64,000 nucleotides of DNA from Thermopolyspora sp044507605. GTDB lineage: Bacteria; Actinomycetota; Actinomycetes; Streptosporangiales; Streptosporangiaceae. The position numbers and the translations under genes were made by a program. Position 1 is the stretch's first letter. Each line of letters opens with the position of its first letter. This document shows, in pieces, positions 50,175 to 58,761 of this stretch. The notes beneath the pieces are model-generated. The model was not told where the DNA came from. It searched no databases and saw only the letters and a list, made by a program, of their open reading frames with translations. The stretch spans positions 62,001-126,000 of the forward strand of contig JBIQJI010000005.1 in assembly GCA_044507605.1 (NCBI GenBank), in the 5' to 3' direction.

Positions 50175-50200
50175 GTAACATAACGTTTTTCCGATGTTAC
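50175..50200. promoter_or_regulatory. inverted repeat in the response-regulator promoter
   Basis: gtaacat-n12-atgttac is a perfect 7-bp inverted repeat in an AT-rich island about 90-115 bases upstream of the response regulator, and a further gtaac follows at 50213. This is the likely regulatory part of the 321-base gap 49970-50290 shared with the divergent glucose-6-phosphate dehydrogenase gene. It may bind the DesR-like regulator itself. Confidence 0.45.
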
Positions 50201-50290
50201 TTTTCGTGTTCCGTAACGATTTGTCGGCCGTTTACCATAGCCTTTTAGTATGGAATTTCGGGACGACTGCGGGTTTACGGTGGGCTAGCC

Positions 50291-50917
50291 ATGCGGGCTG
50301 GAGATGAAGAGGTCATCGACGTGCTGATGGCAGAGGATCTCGTCATGCTCCGGCATGCCGTGGTCTCGCTGCTCAACCTGGAGCCCGACATCCGCGTCGT
50401 CTCGGAGGTCGACACCGGCGACCGCATCCTGGAGGAGGCGCGCCGCCACCGGCCCCAGGTCGCGGTGATCGACATCGACATGCCGGTCATGGACGGGCTG
50501 TCCGCCGCGGAGCTGCTGCGCGATCACGTGCCGGACGTCCGGGTGCTGATCCTCACCAACCTTGGCAAGCCGGGCATTTTGCGCAAGGTGCTCGACGCCC
50601 ACGTCTATGGGTTCATGTTGAAGGACCGGCCCACCGACCAGCTCGCCCAGGCCATCCGCGACGTCGCGCGGGGCCGCCGCGTGTTCGACCCGCAGCTCGC
50701 CCTCATGGCGTGGGACAGCGGGGAGAACCCGCTGTCGATCCGCGAGGTGGAGGTGCTGCGCATGACCGCCGGCGGAGCGAGCCCCGAGGAGATCTCGCGG
50801 CGTCTCTACCTGTCGGCCGGCACCGTGCGCAACTATCTCACCGCCTGCATCACCAAGCTCAAGGCCCGCAACAAGATCGACGCCGTGCGCATCGCCGAGG
50901 AGATGGGCTGGCTGTGA
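50291..50917 (+). CDS. DesR/NarL-type response regulator
   Basis: 208 residues. The receiver domain has VLMAEDLVMLRHAVVSLLNLEPDIRV, the acceptor region AVIDIDMPVMDG, LILTN and the conserved Lys in FMLKDRPTDQ. The LuxR-type helix-turn-helix is LSIREVEVLRMTAGGASPEEISRRLYLSAGTVRNYLTACITKLKARNKIDAV. It resembles DesR-like regulators that pair with DesK-like kinases; the kinase gene at 51050 is convergent and closest. The pair lies beside the RiPP and polyketide genes and might respond to membrane stress caused by their product. No strong ribosome site is seen at the ATG. Confidence 0.88.
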   Translation: MRAGDEEVIDVLMAEDLVMLRHAVVSLLNLEPDIRVVSEVDTGDRILEEARRHRPQVAVIDIDMPVMDGLSAAELLRDHVPDVRVLILTNLGKPGILRKVLDAHVYGFMLKDRPTDQLAQAIRDVARGRRVFDPQLALMAWDSGENPLSIREVEVLRMTAGGASPEEISRRLYLSAGTVRNYLTACITKLKARNKIDAVRIAEEMGWL

Positions 50918-50925
50918 AGCCGCCC

Positions 50926-50961
50926 CCGCCGAACCCGCCCGCCCGGTGGGCGGCTCGGCGG
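50926..50961. terminator. bidirectional hairpin between response regulator and kinase
   Basis: An outer 7-bp stem (ccgccga / tcggcgg) encloses an inner 6-bp stem (ccgccc-ggt-gggcgg), starting 9 bases after the regulator stop in a convergent gap. Confidence 0.55.
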
Positions 50962-51049
50962 AGCCGGCCCGGTCGGGCGGGCACCTCGGTCGGGCGGGCA
51001 CCGACGGCGCCACCCGGGGTAATGCCCTGCGCGGCTTCGGCCCATGGCT

Positions 51050-52504
51050 TCAGCTCGTGGGGGAGCCGTCCTGTTTCACCGAGGCGTCCTGCTCCGCTGA
51101 GCCGTGCCGTTTCACCGAGGCGTCCTGTTCCGCCGGGTCGCCCGGTTCCGCAGGGATGTCGTATTCCGTCGGACCGCCCGGTTCCGCCGAGGCGTCCTGT
51201 TCCGTCAGACCGCCCGGTTCCGCCGGAGCGCCCTCTTTTATCGGGTTGTCCTCTTTTTCCGAGGTGTGCTGTTCGGGGGAACCGTCTTTCTTCGCCCACG
51301 GACTTCGGGCGCGCCACTTGCGGCGGGCTTTGGCGACCGCCGTGGCGGAGTCGGGGCGGTCGTGCACCTCGGCGTGGAGCTGGAACCGGCCGTCGGGCCG
51401 GACTCCGGCCTGGAGGCGCCCGCCCAGGGACTCCACGCGCAGGGTGAGGTTGCGGATGCCGCTGCCCACGCACTGCTCGTCGGGCACGGCGGTGATGCCG
51501 TCGTTGACCATGCACAGCCGCACCCGGTCGCCGGCGCGGTCGACGTTGATCTCGCAGCGGTCGGGGTCGCTGTGGCGGAGCATGTTGGTGACGCCCTCGC
51601 GCAGCACGGTCGACAGCACGGTGCTGGTCTGCTGCGAGAGGGCGGAGATGTCGAGATGGACGTCGACCTGGGTGTCGACGCCGGCCACGCGGAGGATCGC
51701 CCGCACCGACCGCAGCTCCGACTCCAGCGACATGTTGCGGTAGCCGCTCGACACCATGCGCACGTCGGCGAGCGCCTGCCGGGTGATGCGCAGGACCTCG
51801 CGCAGCTCGCGGCTCGTCGAGGTCCAGTTGTCCATGCCCAGCCGCAGCGTCAGCTCGACCTTGTGCGCGACGGTGGAGAGGCTGTAGCCGAGCAGGTCGT
51901 GCAGGTCGCGGGCGAACCTGGTGCGTTCTTTCTCCACGGCGACCTGGGCGAGCGCGGCCCGCGACTGGTCCACCTCGACGACCAGCTCGGACATCCTGAT
52001 CAGGCCGTACACGACGAGCGCGGTGTTGACCGAGGCGATGAAGATGTAGGCGAGGGAGAACACCCCGGTGTCGCCGACCACTGCGAAGTGGCCCAGGTTG
52101 CCGACGACGATGACGGTGAAGGCGATCCACGCCGGCGCCGGCGACAGGACCAGCAGGCAGCTGCTGGCGAGGAAACTCGGCATGCCGAGCCAGCCCTCGC
52201 CGAGCCACGGCGCGGGGGCGTAGACGAGCACCGCCTGCGTGATCAGCATCGGAATGCGCAGCGGGCCGGTGCGCCGTTCGGCGCTGCCGAAGTAGGCGAC
52301 CTGCATGACCAGGATGAGGGCCGTGTCGACGATGCCGATGACGAGGGGCACCGGGGAGTGGTGCTCGCCGAGGAACTTGACCGCGTTGATCACCCCGAAG
52401 CCGGTGATGACGATCGCGACCATGGCCTTGGCGAGCCGGGGGGCCAGCCGGATCTGTCTGCCCCCTACCGGCCGCTGCCTCGAACCGGTGTCACTGCCGA
52501 CCAC
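51050..52504 (-). CDS. DesK-type sensor histidine kinase with repeat-rich C-terminal tail
   Basis: 484 residues. An N-terminal membrane part with about five to six hydrophobic segments (VAIVITGFGVINAVKFLG, PLVIGIVDTALILVMQVAYFG, SFLASSCLLVLSPAPAWIAFTVIVVGNLG, VFSLAYIFIASVNTALVVYGLI) is followed by a HisKA_3 helix with TRFARDLHDLLGYSLSTVAHKVELTL. The HATPase domain has REGVTNMLRHSDPDRCEI and CVGSGIRNLTLRVESLGGRL. The last about 80 residues are an unusual acidic repeat (blocks like AEPGGLTEQDAS, AEPGGPTEYDIP, AEQDASVK) absent from ordinary DesK proteins. It is convergent with its probable partner regulator. The start is GTG. Confidence 0.87.
   Translation of the reverse strand: MVGSDTGSRQRPVGGRQIRLAPRLAKAMVAIVITGFGVINAVKFLGEHHSPVPLVIGIVDTALILVMQVAYFGSAERRTGPLRIPMLITQAVLVYAPAPWLGEGWLGMPSFLASSCLLVLSPAPAWIAFTVIVVGNLGHFAVVGDTGVFSLAYIFIASVNTALVVYGLIRMSELVVEVDQSRAALAQVAVEKERTRFARDLHDLLGYSLSTVAHKVELTLRLGMDNWTSTSRELREVLRITRQALADVRMVSSGYRNMSLESELRSVRAILRVAGVDTQVDVHLDISALSQQTSTVLSTVLREGVTNMLRHSDPDRCEINVDRAGDRVRLCMVNDGITAVPDEQCVGSGIRNLTLRVESLGGRLQAGVRPDGRFQLHAEVHDRPDSATAVAKARRKWRARSPWAKKDGSPEQHTSEKEDNPIKEGAPAEPGGLTEQDASAEPGGPTEYDIPAEPGDPAEQDASVKRHGSAEQDASVKQDGSPTS
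51056..51230. repeat. tandem repeats encoding the kinase tail
   Basis: On the plus strand the blocks gaggcgtcctg(c/t)tccg and cgcccggttccgc recur several times in this range. They keep the minus-strand frame and code for Ala-Glu-Pro-Gly and Glu-Gln-Asp-Ala-Ser units. Confidence 0.6.
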
Positions 52505-52599
52505 GTGGCGGCCCTCCCCACCCGTGGAGGTGATGATCGAAGCTTAACCGATGACGGCGCATGACAGCCAGTGGAGAGGTTGGTGCGGAGAGGGGCCGG

Positions 52600-54894
52600 C
52601 TAGACGAACGGGGGCGGGTCGTTGAGGTCCTCGTACGCTGTCGGAGCGTCGAGCCTGCCGAGCCGCACCGGCACGTCGTAGAGCCGCCCGGGGGCGAATC
52701 TCGGCCAGAACGGCCGCAGCCCCGGCACGATGACCTTGACGACGGGCAGTTCGATGTCGGGCCTGGTCTGGTCGAGCATCAGCAGTTCCATGCCCTTGGC
52801 CGCGAGCAGGTCGCGGATCGCCGTGATGTCGTCCAGCAGGTCGGGCCGCCACGGCCACGAGCGGTCGCCCGGAGCCGTGGCCGGCTGCGCCCGGTCGGGC
52901 AGCAGGCACGGGTGGCCGGCGACGGTGGCCTCGCGCCACCAGCGCGACGCGCCGGGGTCGCGGGTGCCGTGTCCGCCTGGCCGGTCGGCGTCGAGGACGG
53001 CCGGGAGGAGCTGGTTCATCTCGGTGAGCGCGCGGCGCAGCGCCACCCGCGGGTCGAAGTGCGCGCCGAACCCGAACGTGATGTTCTCGGGTCCCGCGCC
53101 GGTGCGCCGGGAGATCGCGGCCATGGCCGGGACGCCGAGGTCGGAGGTGACGTCGAGCACCCACAGCTCGCGGCCGAGCTCGGCGTACACGTCGCGGATG
53201 CGGTCCGCCCAGTGATCGTGGAACGCCGCCACGTCCACGGCGGGCTGCCGGGTGCGGTTGTACCACCACAGCGCCACCGCGTCGCGTTCGACCAGTTCGA
53301 GGAAGCCCTGCACCAGAGCGTCCTCCAGGCTGGCGCCGGCGGCGGACCCGTTGGAGTCGGCCCGGACGAAGCCGCGGCTCAGCTCGGCCGGGGTGCCATA
53401 GTAGAGCAGCCCGGTCGGCAGCAGGCGGTGCGTGTCGCGGGTGAGCGACCAGACGGGGGTCCAGGCGATCGGCACCGTCTCGTCGAAGGGCGCGCACACG
53501 TAGGCGGCGGGGCAGCCGGCCCGGTTCCACTGCGCCCGGTCGGCGAACTGCCGGGGATGGTAGAGCTGGCATTCGTCGGGGTGCACGGCACGGTCGCGCA
53601 CGTCGGCGTAGCTCGCCACCACCATGGTCTCGTCGCCCTGGAAGGTGCCCGAGCGCCGCTCCAGGGCCTCGCACAGCGCGCTGACCTCGGCGTCGAGGGC
53701 GGTGACGCCTTTGCCGCCGTTCACCCAGGGCGGGCTCGGGGCCATGGTGCCCGGCCGGGACGCGGGGCCGGTGGGGCTTTCGCTCGCCACGTACGAGTGC
53801 AGCGGCTCGGGGGTGCGCGGGTCGCGCTGGATGGCGGTGACCAGGCCGGTGATGGGGCTGATCAGGTGCCGGTACCGTTCGTACACTCGCCGCGGCGGCT
53901 CGGCGTGCCCGCCGCCGGCGGCCGTCTTCGGCCGGGAGACGAGCCGCGGCGGCCGCCACGCACGGCCCCGCCCCAGGGTGGGATCGCCGCACTCTTCGCA
54001 TTGGGGGCGGCGACGCAGCCGGTGACGGTCCGATGTCATCGTGAGCGTGTCGAGGGTGAGGATGTCGTGCCGCTCCTCGGGGCGGTGCCCGGCGGCCCAG
54101 TGCGCCGCGTGCAGCAGCGCGATCTGCAGGCCCACGGTGACGCTCGCCGCGATGCGCACCTGCGGGCGGGGCGCGGGGCCGGTCTCGCCCCGGGCGCGCT
54201 GCACCTGCGCCTCCGCCCATCGGTTGGCCCACAGGCGGTGGGCCAGGCACGCCCAGCAGGGGCCGTCGCCGGGTTCGAACACCGGGCCGATCCAGACCGT
54301 CGTCCCGGTGGGCTTGGCGAGCAGCCAGGCGCGGCCGGCGGCGCGGTGCGCCCGGGCGATCTCGGGCAGCGCGGCGTTCAGGTAGTCGTCGCACAGCACG
54401 ACCGTCAGGTCCGACGGGTCCGCCGGGTCCGACAGGTCTGCCAGGTATGCCGGGTCCGTGTCGCCGGCCGTGTCGCCGGCGACGGCCAGGCCGGCCGCGT
54501 GGCACGCCTCGCGCGCGAGCGCCGGGTCGATCGAGCCGGCCGTCACCAGGCGCACCCGCGCCCGCGTCGCCCGCTCGGCTGCGGCGGCGCCTTCCATTCC
54601 TGCTGCCTCCCAGTACGCCACGTCACCCGGATCGACGATCTCCGGCGGATATTCGGCCACCAGATCGGCCGCGGCCAGCCTGGCCAACAGGCCCGACACC
54701 TGCGCGGCGGGGGCGCCGCCGGGGGCCTCGGAGACCACCTCGGCCCGGCTCCTGGTCCCGTCGAGCAACGGGACCAGGGCCTCGGCGTACCTGCCCCGCA
54801 GGGCGGTCATACCGTGCTCCCCGAACAGATAGGCGCCTTGTCCGGCCAGCACGACCGGCCGCAGGTACCGTCTCCACCCCAGCACGGTCGGCAT
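52600..54894 (-). CDS. Fused TOMM leader-binding (ThiF-like) and YcaO cyclodehydratase
   Basis: 764 residues. The N-terminal about 310 residues match the ocin-ThiF-like E1 partner that grips precursor leaders. It starts RRYLRPVVLAGQGAYLFGEHGMTALRG and carries two Cys pairs (CWACLAHRL near 230 and CEECGDPTL near 315), a probable structural zinc site. The rest is a YcaO domain with the ATP/Mg region DAEVSALCEALERRSG, FLELVERDAVALWWYNRT and a C-terminal DPPPFV, the Pro-rich end required for cyclisation in many members. It would turn Cys, Ser or Thr of a peptide into azoline, using ATP. ATG lies 12 bases after the stop of the small peptide gene. No dehydrogenase for azole formation is nearby. Confidence 0.88.
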   Translation of the reverse strand: MPTVLGWRRYLRPVVLAGQGAYLFGEHGMTALRGRYAEALVPLLDGTRSRAEVVSEAPGGAPAAQVSGLLARLAAADLVAEYPPEIVDPGDVAYWEAAGMEGAAAAERATRARVRLVTAGSIDPALAREACHAAGLAVAGDTAGDTDPAYLADLSDPADPSDLTVVLCDDYLNAALPEIARAHRAAGRAWLLAKPTGTTVWIGPVFEPGDGPCWACLAHRLWANRWAEAQVQRARGETGPAPRPQVRIAASVTVGLQIALLHAAHWAAGHRPEERHDILTLDTLTMTSDRHRLRRRPQCEECGDPTLGRGRAWRPPRLVSRPKTAAGGGHAEPPRRVYERYRHLISPITGLVTAIQRDPRTPEPLHSYVASESPTGPASRPGTMAPSPPWVNGGKGVTALDAEVSALCEALERRSGTFQGDETMVVASYADVRDRAVHPDECQLYHPRQFADRAQWNRAGCPAAYVCAPFDETVPIAWTPVWSLTRDTHRLLPTGLLYYGTPAELSRGFVRADSNGSAAGASLEDALVQGFLELVERDAVALWWYNRTRQPAVDVAAFHDHWADRIRDVYAELGRELWVLDVTSDLGVPAMAAISRRTGAGPENITFGFGAHFDPRVALRRALTEMNQLLPAVLDADRPGGHGTRDPGASRWWREATVAGHPCLLPDRAQPATAPGDRSWPWRPDLLDDITAIRDLLAAKGMELLMLDQTRPDIELPVVKVIVPGLRPFWPRFAPGRLYDVPVRLGRLDAPTAYEDLNDPPPFV

Positions 54895-54906
54895 CGGGGC
54901 GACGCC

Positions 54907-55038
54907 TCACGTGTCCTCCGCGTGCGGGCCGTCCTGCCAGCAGATCTGGCTGAACCGGGCCAGGTCGAATCGAATGGTCGCGAGCTCGTCGAACTCGACG
55001 ATTTCCAGCTCGGTGTCGCACAGCATTGTGTTAGCCAT
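54907..55038 (-). CDS. Candidate RiPP precursor peptide (43 residues)
   Basis: ATG at 55038 has ggaagga 8 bases upstream and the frame closes with TGA at 54907, 12 bases before the YcaO gene on the same strand. Charged, helix-prone residues fill the N-terminal 28 (with CDTELEIVEFDELATIRFDL), a typical leader composition. The C-terminal part is RFSQICWQDGPHAEDT. Only Cys33, Ser30 and Thr43 there could be cyclised by YcaO, with Cys33 the best candidate. Cys7 lies in the presumed leader. The peptide matches no RiPP class I recognise. An alternative is that it only regulates YcaO or that the true substrate lies elsewhere, but position and strong ribosome site favour precursor. Confidence 0.72.
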   Translation of the reverse strand: MANTMLCDTELEIVEFDELATIRFDLARFSQICWQDGPHAEDT

Positions 55039-55276
55039 TGTGCGATCCTTCCCTAACCGTAGTGTCAGGTGTTCATCACGCCGTTGATTCTTGAGTGAGT
55101 TCGCCAGAATTGCCAGCCGATAAGTTCATGAAGTCGACGTGAGATTTTCATGTCGCACACATGACTCATGCTCTACCCGGCCCGCTGCGGTCCGGGTCAG
55201 CCTGGTTGAGGCAGTGCCGTGATTCCCCGGCCGATCCGGGCCCGGGATCTCCCAACGGGGAAGGGGGTGGTCTTTC

Positions 55277-56308
55277 GTGCGGCATCCATTCGACCCTTCG
55301 GCGCAGGCCCTGGAGCCGCCTCCGGCGGACGCGCCGGCGTCCGCGGACGCTCCGCCGGTGGACGAGCGGGCCGAGGTGGCGCCGATCGACTCACTGCTGC
55401 CCGCCGACTCGCCCCGCCTGTCCGGGGAGGACCTCGGTCATGCCCGCTCGCTCGGCGAGAAGCTGGCGACGTTCCCGCCGATCCTCGTCAACCGGCGCAC
55501 CATGCGCGTCATCGACGGGATGCACCGGCTGCGCGCGGCGCTGCTGGCCGGCCACACCACGATCAAGGTGCGGTACGTCGACGCCACGCCGCAGGAGGCG
55601 TTCCTGCTGGCCGTCAAGGCGAACATCGAACACGGCCTGCCCCTGTCGCTGGCCGACCGGGAGGCGGCGGCACGGCGCATCATCGAGTGGCATCCCGAGT
55701 GGTCCGACCGGGCCATCGCCGGCTACGTCGGCCTGGCCCCCAACACGGTGGGCGAGATACGTCGGCGTTCAAGTGCGCAATCCGTGCGGTTGAACGCGAG
55801 GGTCGGCCGCGATGGCAGGGTCCGCCCGCTGAGCACCGCCGACGCCCGGCAGCGGGCGAGCGAGATCCTCAGCGACCGTCCCGAGACCTCGCTGCGCGAG
55901 GTCGCCAGGATGTCGGGGCTGTCGCTCGGCACGGTCTACGACGTGCGCGAACGGATGCGCCAGGGCCAGAGCCCGGTGCCGGAGCGGCAGTGCGCCGGCC
56001 GGCGGCGGGCCGAGCCGGACTGCGGCTCGCGGCTGGTGTCGTTCCGGCGCCGGCATCCCGGCGGGCCGACCTGGGCCGCGATCCGGCCGAAGCTCAGCGA
56101 TGACCCCACGGTGCGCTACACCGAGTCGGGCCGCGCGCTGCTGCGCTGGCTCGACACGCGGATTCCGGGCGAGGGGGAGTGGCGCAAGATCATCGAGGCG
56201 GTGCCCCCGCACTGGGTCGACGTCCTCGCGAGCGTGGCGCACTCGTGCGGCGACGAGTGGCACGAGTTCGCCCGGGAGCTCGACCGGCGCCGCCAGGACA
56301 TGGCATGA
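55277..56308 (+). CDS. StrR/ParB-like pathway-specific regulator
   Basis: 343 residues from a GTG start. A ParB-like domain (about 35-130: LSGEDLGHARSLGEKLATFPPILVNRRTMRVIDGMHRLRAALLAGHTTIKVRYVD, then NIEHGLPLSLADREAAARRIIEWHPEWSDRAIAGYVGLAPNTVGEIRRR with a helix-turn-helix) is followed by a second helix-turn-helix-like segment (ETSLREVARMSGLSLGTVYDVRERM) and a C-terminal domain. This is the plan of StrR-type activators of antibiotic genes rather than chromosome-partition ParB, which would be linked to parA. It diverges from the RiPP genes and stands at the head of the polyketide genes, so it may control both. Confidence 0.85.
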   Translation: MRHPFDPSAQALEPPPADAPASADAPPVDERAEVAPIDSLLPADSPRLSGEDLGHARSLGEKLATFPPILVNRRTMRVIDGMHRLRAALLAGHTTIKVRYVDATPQEAFLLAVKANIEHGLPLSLADREAAARRIIEWHPEWSDRAIAGYVGLAPNTVGEIRRRSSAQSVRLNARVGRDGRVRPLSTADARQRASEILSDRPETSLREVARMSGLSLGTVYDVRERMRQGQSPVPERQCAGRRRAEPDCGSRLVSFRRRHPGGPTWAAIRPKLSDDPTVRYTESGRALLRWLDTRIPGEGEWRKIIEAVPPHWVDVLASVAHSCGDEWHEFARELDRRRQDMA

Positions 56309-56362
56309 CGGCGGCCACCCGTGCCGGGCCGACCGGCGTGACGAGACGAGAGCAGGTGGGTG

Positions 56363-57316
56363 ATGACCCGAACGGCCTTCCTCTTTCCGGGGCAGGGGTC
56401 CCAGAAGGTGGGCATGGGGCGTGACTTCGTCGAGCGCTTTCCGGGGCTGCGCGAGCGCTGGTTCGACGCGGCCGACGACATTCTCGGCATGCCGCTCACC
56501 CGCCTGTGCTTCGAAGGCCCCGAAGACGAGCTGCGGCGTACCGAGAACACCCAGCCGGCGATCTTCGTGACGAGTCTGGCGATCATGGATGTGCTCTGTT
56601 CGGCGGGGCTGCGGCCCGACGCGGCGGCCGGGCACAGCCTGGGGGAGTACGCCGCGCTGGTGTGCGCCGGCGCCATCGGCTTCGCCGACGCGCTGCGCCT
56701 GGTGAGGCGGCGCGGCGAGCTGATGGCGCGGGTGAACGAGCGCACCCCCGGCACGATGGCCGCAGTCATCGGTCTGCCGCCGGAGCAGGTCGAGGACCTG
56801 TGCGAACGGGCACGCGAGGCCACCGGCGAGGTCGTGTCGCCGGCCAACTACAACGAGCCCGAGCAGACGGTCGTCTCCGGGGCCGACACGGCCGTCGAGC
56901 ACGCCGCCGGCCTGGCCGCGCGTGCCGGGGCGCGCATCGTGCGGCTGCGGGTGGGCGCGCCGTTCCACTGCGGCCTGATGGACGTGCTCGACGCCGACTT
57001 CGGCGCCGCCCTCGACGAGGTGACGTTCGCCGACCCCCGAATGCCGGTCGTCGCCAATGTCACCGGCGCCTACGTCACCACCGCCGCCGAGGTGAAGGCG
57101 GCGCTGCGCGCCCAGGTGTCGGGGGCGGTGCGGTGGACCGAGACGGTGCGCCTGCTCGCGCGCGACGGCTACGACATGTTCGTGGAGGCCGGGCCCGGCC
57201 GGGCGCTCAGCGGCTTCTGCATGAAGATCGTGCCGGACCTGCCGGTGCACAGCGCCGGCCAGGTGCGGCGGCTGCGGAGCCTGCTGCCGGACCTCGACCG
57301 GGCCGGCACGGCCTGA
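56363..57316 (+). CDS. fabD: Malonyl-CoA:ACP malonyltransferase
   Basis: 317 residues. It loads malonyl units onto the acyl carrier protein. TAFLFPGQGSQKVGMGRD is the oxyanion-loop Gln region, AAAGHSLGEYAALVCAG holds the nucleophile Ser92, and VGAPFHCGLM the catalytic His. ANYNEPEQTVVSG is also typical. ATG at 56363 is chosen; the GTG one codon earlier is possible. This copy is probably dedicated to the polyketide genes that follow rather than to primary fatty-acid synthesis. A 40-bp perfect palindrome separates it from the ACP gene. Confidence 0.9.
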   Translation: MTRTAFLFPGQGSQKVGMGRDFVERFPGLRERWFDAADDILGMPLTRLCFEGPEDELRRTENTQPAIFVTSLAIMDVLCSAGLRPDAAAGHSLGEYAALVCAGAIGFADALRLVRRRGELMARVNERTPGTMAAVIGLPPEQVEDLCERAREATGEVVSPANYNEPEQTVVSGADTAVEHAAGLAARAGARIVRLRVGAPFHCGLMDVLDADFGAALDEVTFADPRMPVVANVTGAYVTTAAEVKAALRAQVSGAVRWTETVRLLARDGYDMFVEAGPGRALSGFCMKIVPDLPVHSAGQVRRLRSLLPDLDRAGTA

Positions 57317-57331
57317 GGCAGAAAAAATACG

Positions 57332-57371
57332 GTATGCGGCACGGCCGCCGATCGGCGGCCGTGCCGCATAC
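57332..57371. terminator. 40-bp perfect palindrome between malonyltransferase and ACP genes
   Basis: The half gtatgcggcacggccgccga is followed by its exact complement (57332-57371). It starts 16 bases after the fabD stop. On the minus strand it is followed by a six-T run (57321-57326 read in reverse), so it looks like a rho-independent terminator for minus-strand transcription. On the plus strand it could end or attenuate transcription between the two genes. Confidence 0.75.
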
Positions 57372-57534
57372 TGCTTGAAAAGCGTGCGCCCGAAAAGTGT
57401 ATTCGGGCGGGCCTGCATTCCGCCGCCCCCATTCCGCCGTTTCACCGGCCGTCGAACGGTGCCGTGCGGGGACCCCGGTGTGCGATTCTCGACGGGCCCG
57501 CAATTCATCCGGTCTGGCGAGTCAGGAGCGCAGC

Positions 57535-57933
57535 ATGACGAAGGATTCAATTTACGCGGCGGTCCACCCGGCGGTGGCGGAGGCGCTCGGCCTGGACGAG
57601 GACGAGGTCCGGCCCGACTCCACGCTCATGGACGAGCTCGGCGCCGAGTCGATCGACCTGCTCGACATCCTGTTCCGGATCGAACGCTCGACCGGGATCA
57701 AGATCCAGGCGGCGGACCTGTCGGACTACGTACAGGGCGGCATCCCCGACGAGGAGTTCGGGGACGAGAACGAGATCATCACGCCGAAGGGGCTGCAGCA
57801 GCTGAAGAAGGTGATGCCGCAGCTCGACATCGACCGGCTCGCCGGCAGGCTCGCGGCCGAGGACGTGATGGGCCACTTCACCGTCGAGAACCTGGTGACG
57901 CTCGTGTCCCAGCGGGCCGGCGTGGCGGTGTGA
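57535..57933 (+). CDS. Acyl carrier protein with C-terminal extension
   Basis: 132 residues, against about 80 for an ordinary ACP. The first 75 residues form the ACP fold (VHPAVAEALGLDEDEVRPDSTLMDELGAESIDLLDILFRIERSTG), and Ser39 in GAESIDLL accepts the phosphopantetheine arm. The remaining about 55 residues (EEFGDENEIITPKGLQQLKKVMPQLDIDRLAGRLAAEDVMGHFTVENLVTLV) are helical in outlook and may dock ketosynthase or dehydratase partners. Such long ACPs occur in reducing type II polyketide clusters. ATG at 57535 has caggagcgc upstream. It should carry the growing chain through all enzymes encoded downstream. Confidence 0.88.
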   Translation: MTKDSIYAAVHPAVAEALGLDEDEVRPDSTLMDELGAESIDLLDILFRIERSTGIKIQAADLSDYVQGGIPDEEFGDENEIITPKGLQQLKKVMPQLDIDRLAGRLAAEDVMGHFTVENLVTLVSQRAGVAV

Positions 57934-57959
57934 CCGCCATGGGGCGGGAGGAGACGCGA

Positions 57960-58733
57960 ATGGACCTCGAGGGCCGCGTCGCGCTGGTCACCGGCGCGTC
58001 GCGCGGGATCGGCCGCGCCACGGCGCTGCGCCTCGCGCGCGAGGGCGCGGCGGTGGGCGTCAACTACCGCTCCGGCCGGCGCGAGGCGCAGGACGTGGTG
58101 CGCGACATCGAGGCGATGCAGGGGACGGCCGTCGCGATCCAGGGCGACGTCTCCGACTACGAGCAGGCCCAGGACATCGTGGCCAAGACGGTCGCCGACC
58201 TCGGCGGCCTGCACGTCCTGGTCAACAACGCGGGCATCGCCAGGGACGCGCTGATCTTCACGATGGAGCCCGCCGACTGGCTGGCCGTCATGACGGTCAA
58301 CTTCGGCGGCGTCTTCAACTGCACCAAGGCCGCGTTGCCGCACTTCGCCGCCCAGCGCGACGGTGTCATCGTCAACGTGTCGTCGATGATGGGGGAGCGC
58401 GGCTGGACCGGAGAGTCCAACTACGCCGCGTCGAAGGGCGCGATCAACGCCTTCACCCGCTGCTGCGCGGTCGAGACGGCGCGCTTCGGCATCAGGGTGA
58501 ACGCCGTGCTGCCCGGTTTCTCCCCCACCGATCTCGTCGCCGAGCTGCTCGACAAGGACGGCGGCAAGGGCATCAAACGGCAGATCCCGCTGCGCGGGTT
58601 CGCCGACGCCGACGACGTGGCGCAGGCCGTGGCCTTCCTGGCCGGCCCGCGGTCCGGCCAGATCACCGGCTCGCTGCTGCCCGTCGACGGCGGGGTGGGC
58701 GCGCAGCTCGGGCTCGGACGGACCAACTGGTGA
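57960..58733 (+). CDS. fabG: 3-oxoacyl-ACP reductase (FabG-like SDR)
   Basis: 257 residues. It reduces the 3-keto group of the ACP-bound chain with NADPH. The nucleotide motif is ALVTGASRGIGRATALRLA, NNAG is present (LVNNAGIARDALIF), and the catalytic Ser-Tyr-Lys set is seen in VNVSSMMGERGWTGESNYAASKGAINAF. ATG at 57960 follows ggaggag with 7-base spacing; an ATG at 57939 would also stay in frame. It lies 26 bases after the ACP stop. With dehydratases and no enoyl reductase in view, chains would keep double bonds. Confidence 0.9.
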   Translation: MDLEGRVALVTGASRGIGRATALRLAREGAAVGVNYRSGRREAQDVVRDIEAMQGTAVAIQGDVSDYEQAQDIVAKTVADLGGLHVLVNNAGIARDALIFTMEPADWLAVMTVNFGGVFNCTKAALPHFAAQRDGVIVNVSSMMGERGWTGESNYAASKGAINAFTRCCAVETARFGIRVNAVLPGFSPTDLVAELLDKDGGKGIKRQIPLRGFADADDVAQAVAFLAGPRSGQITGSLLPVDGGVGAQLGLGRTNW

Positions 58734-58761
58734 ACGCGACCAGCCGTGAGGAGGCCGGCCC

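Noticed and set aside
55277..56308. Reading the StrR-like gene as chromosome-partition ParB
   Set aside because: There is no parA gene or parS-like site nearby, and the domain order and biosynthetic neighbours fit StrR-type activators.
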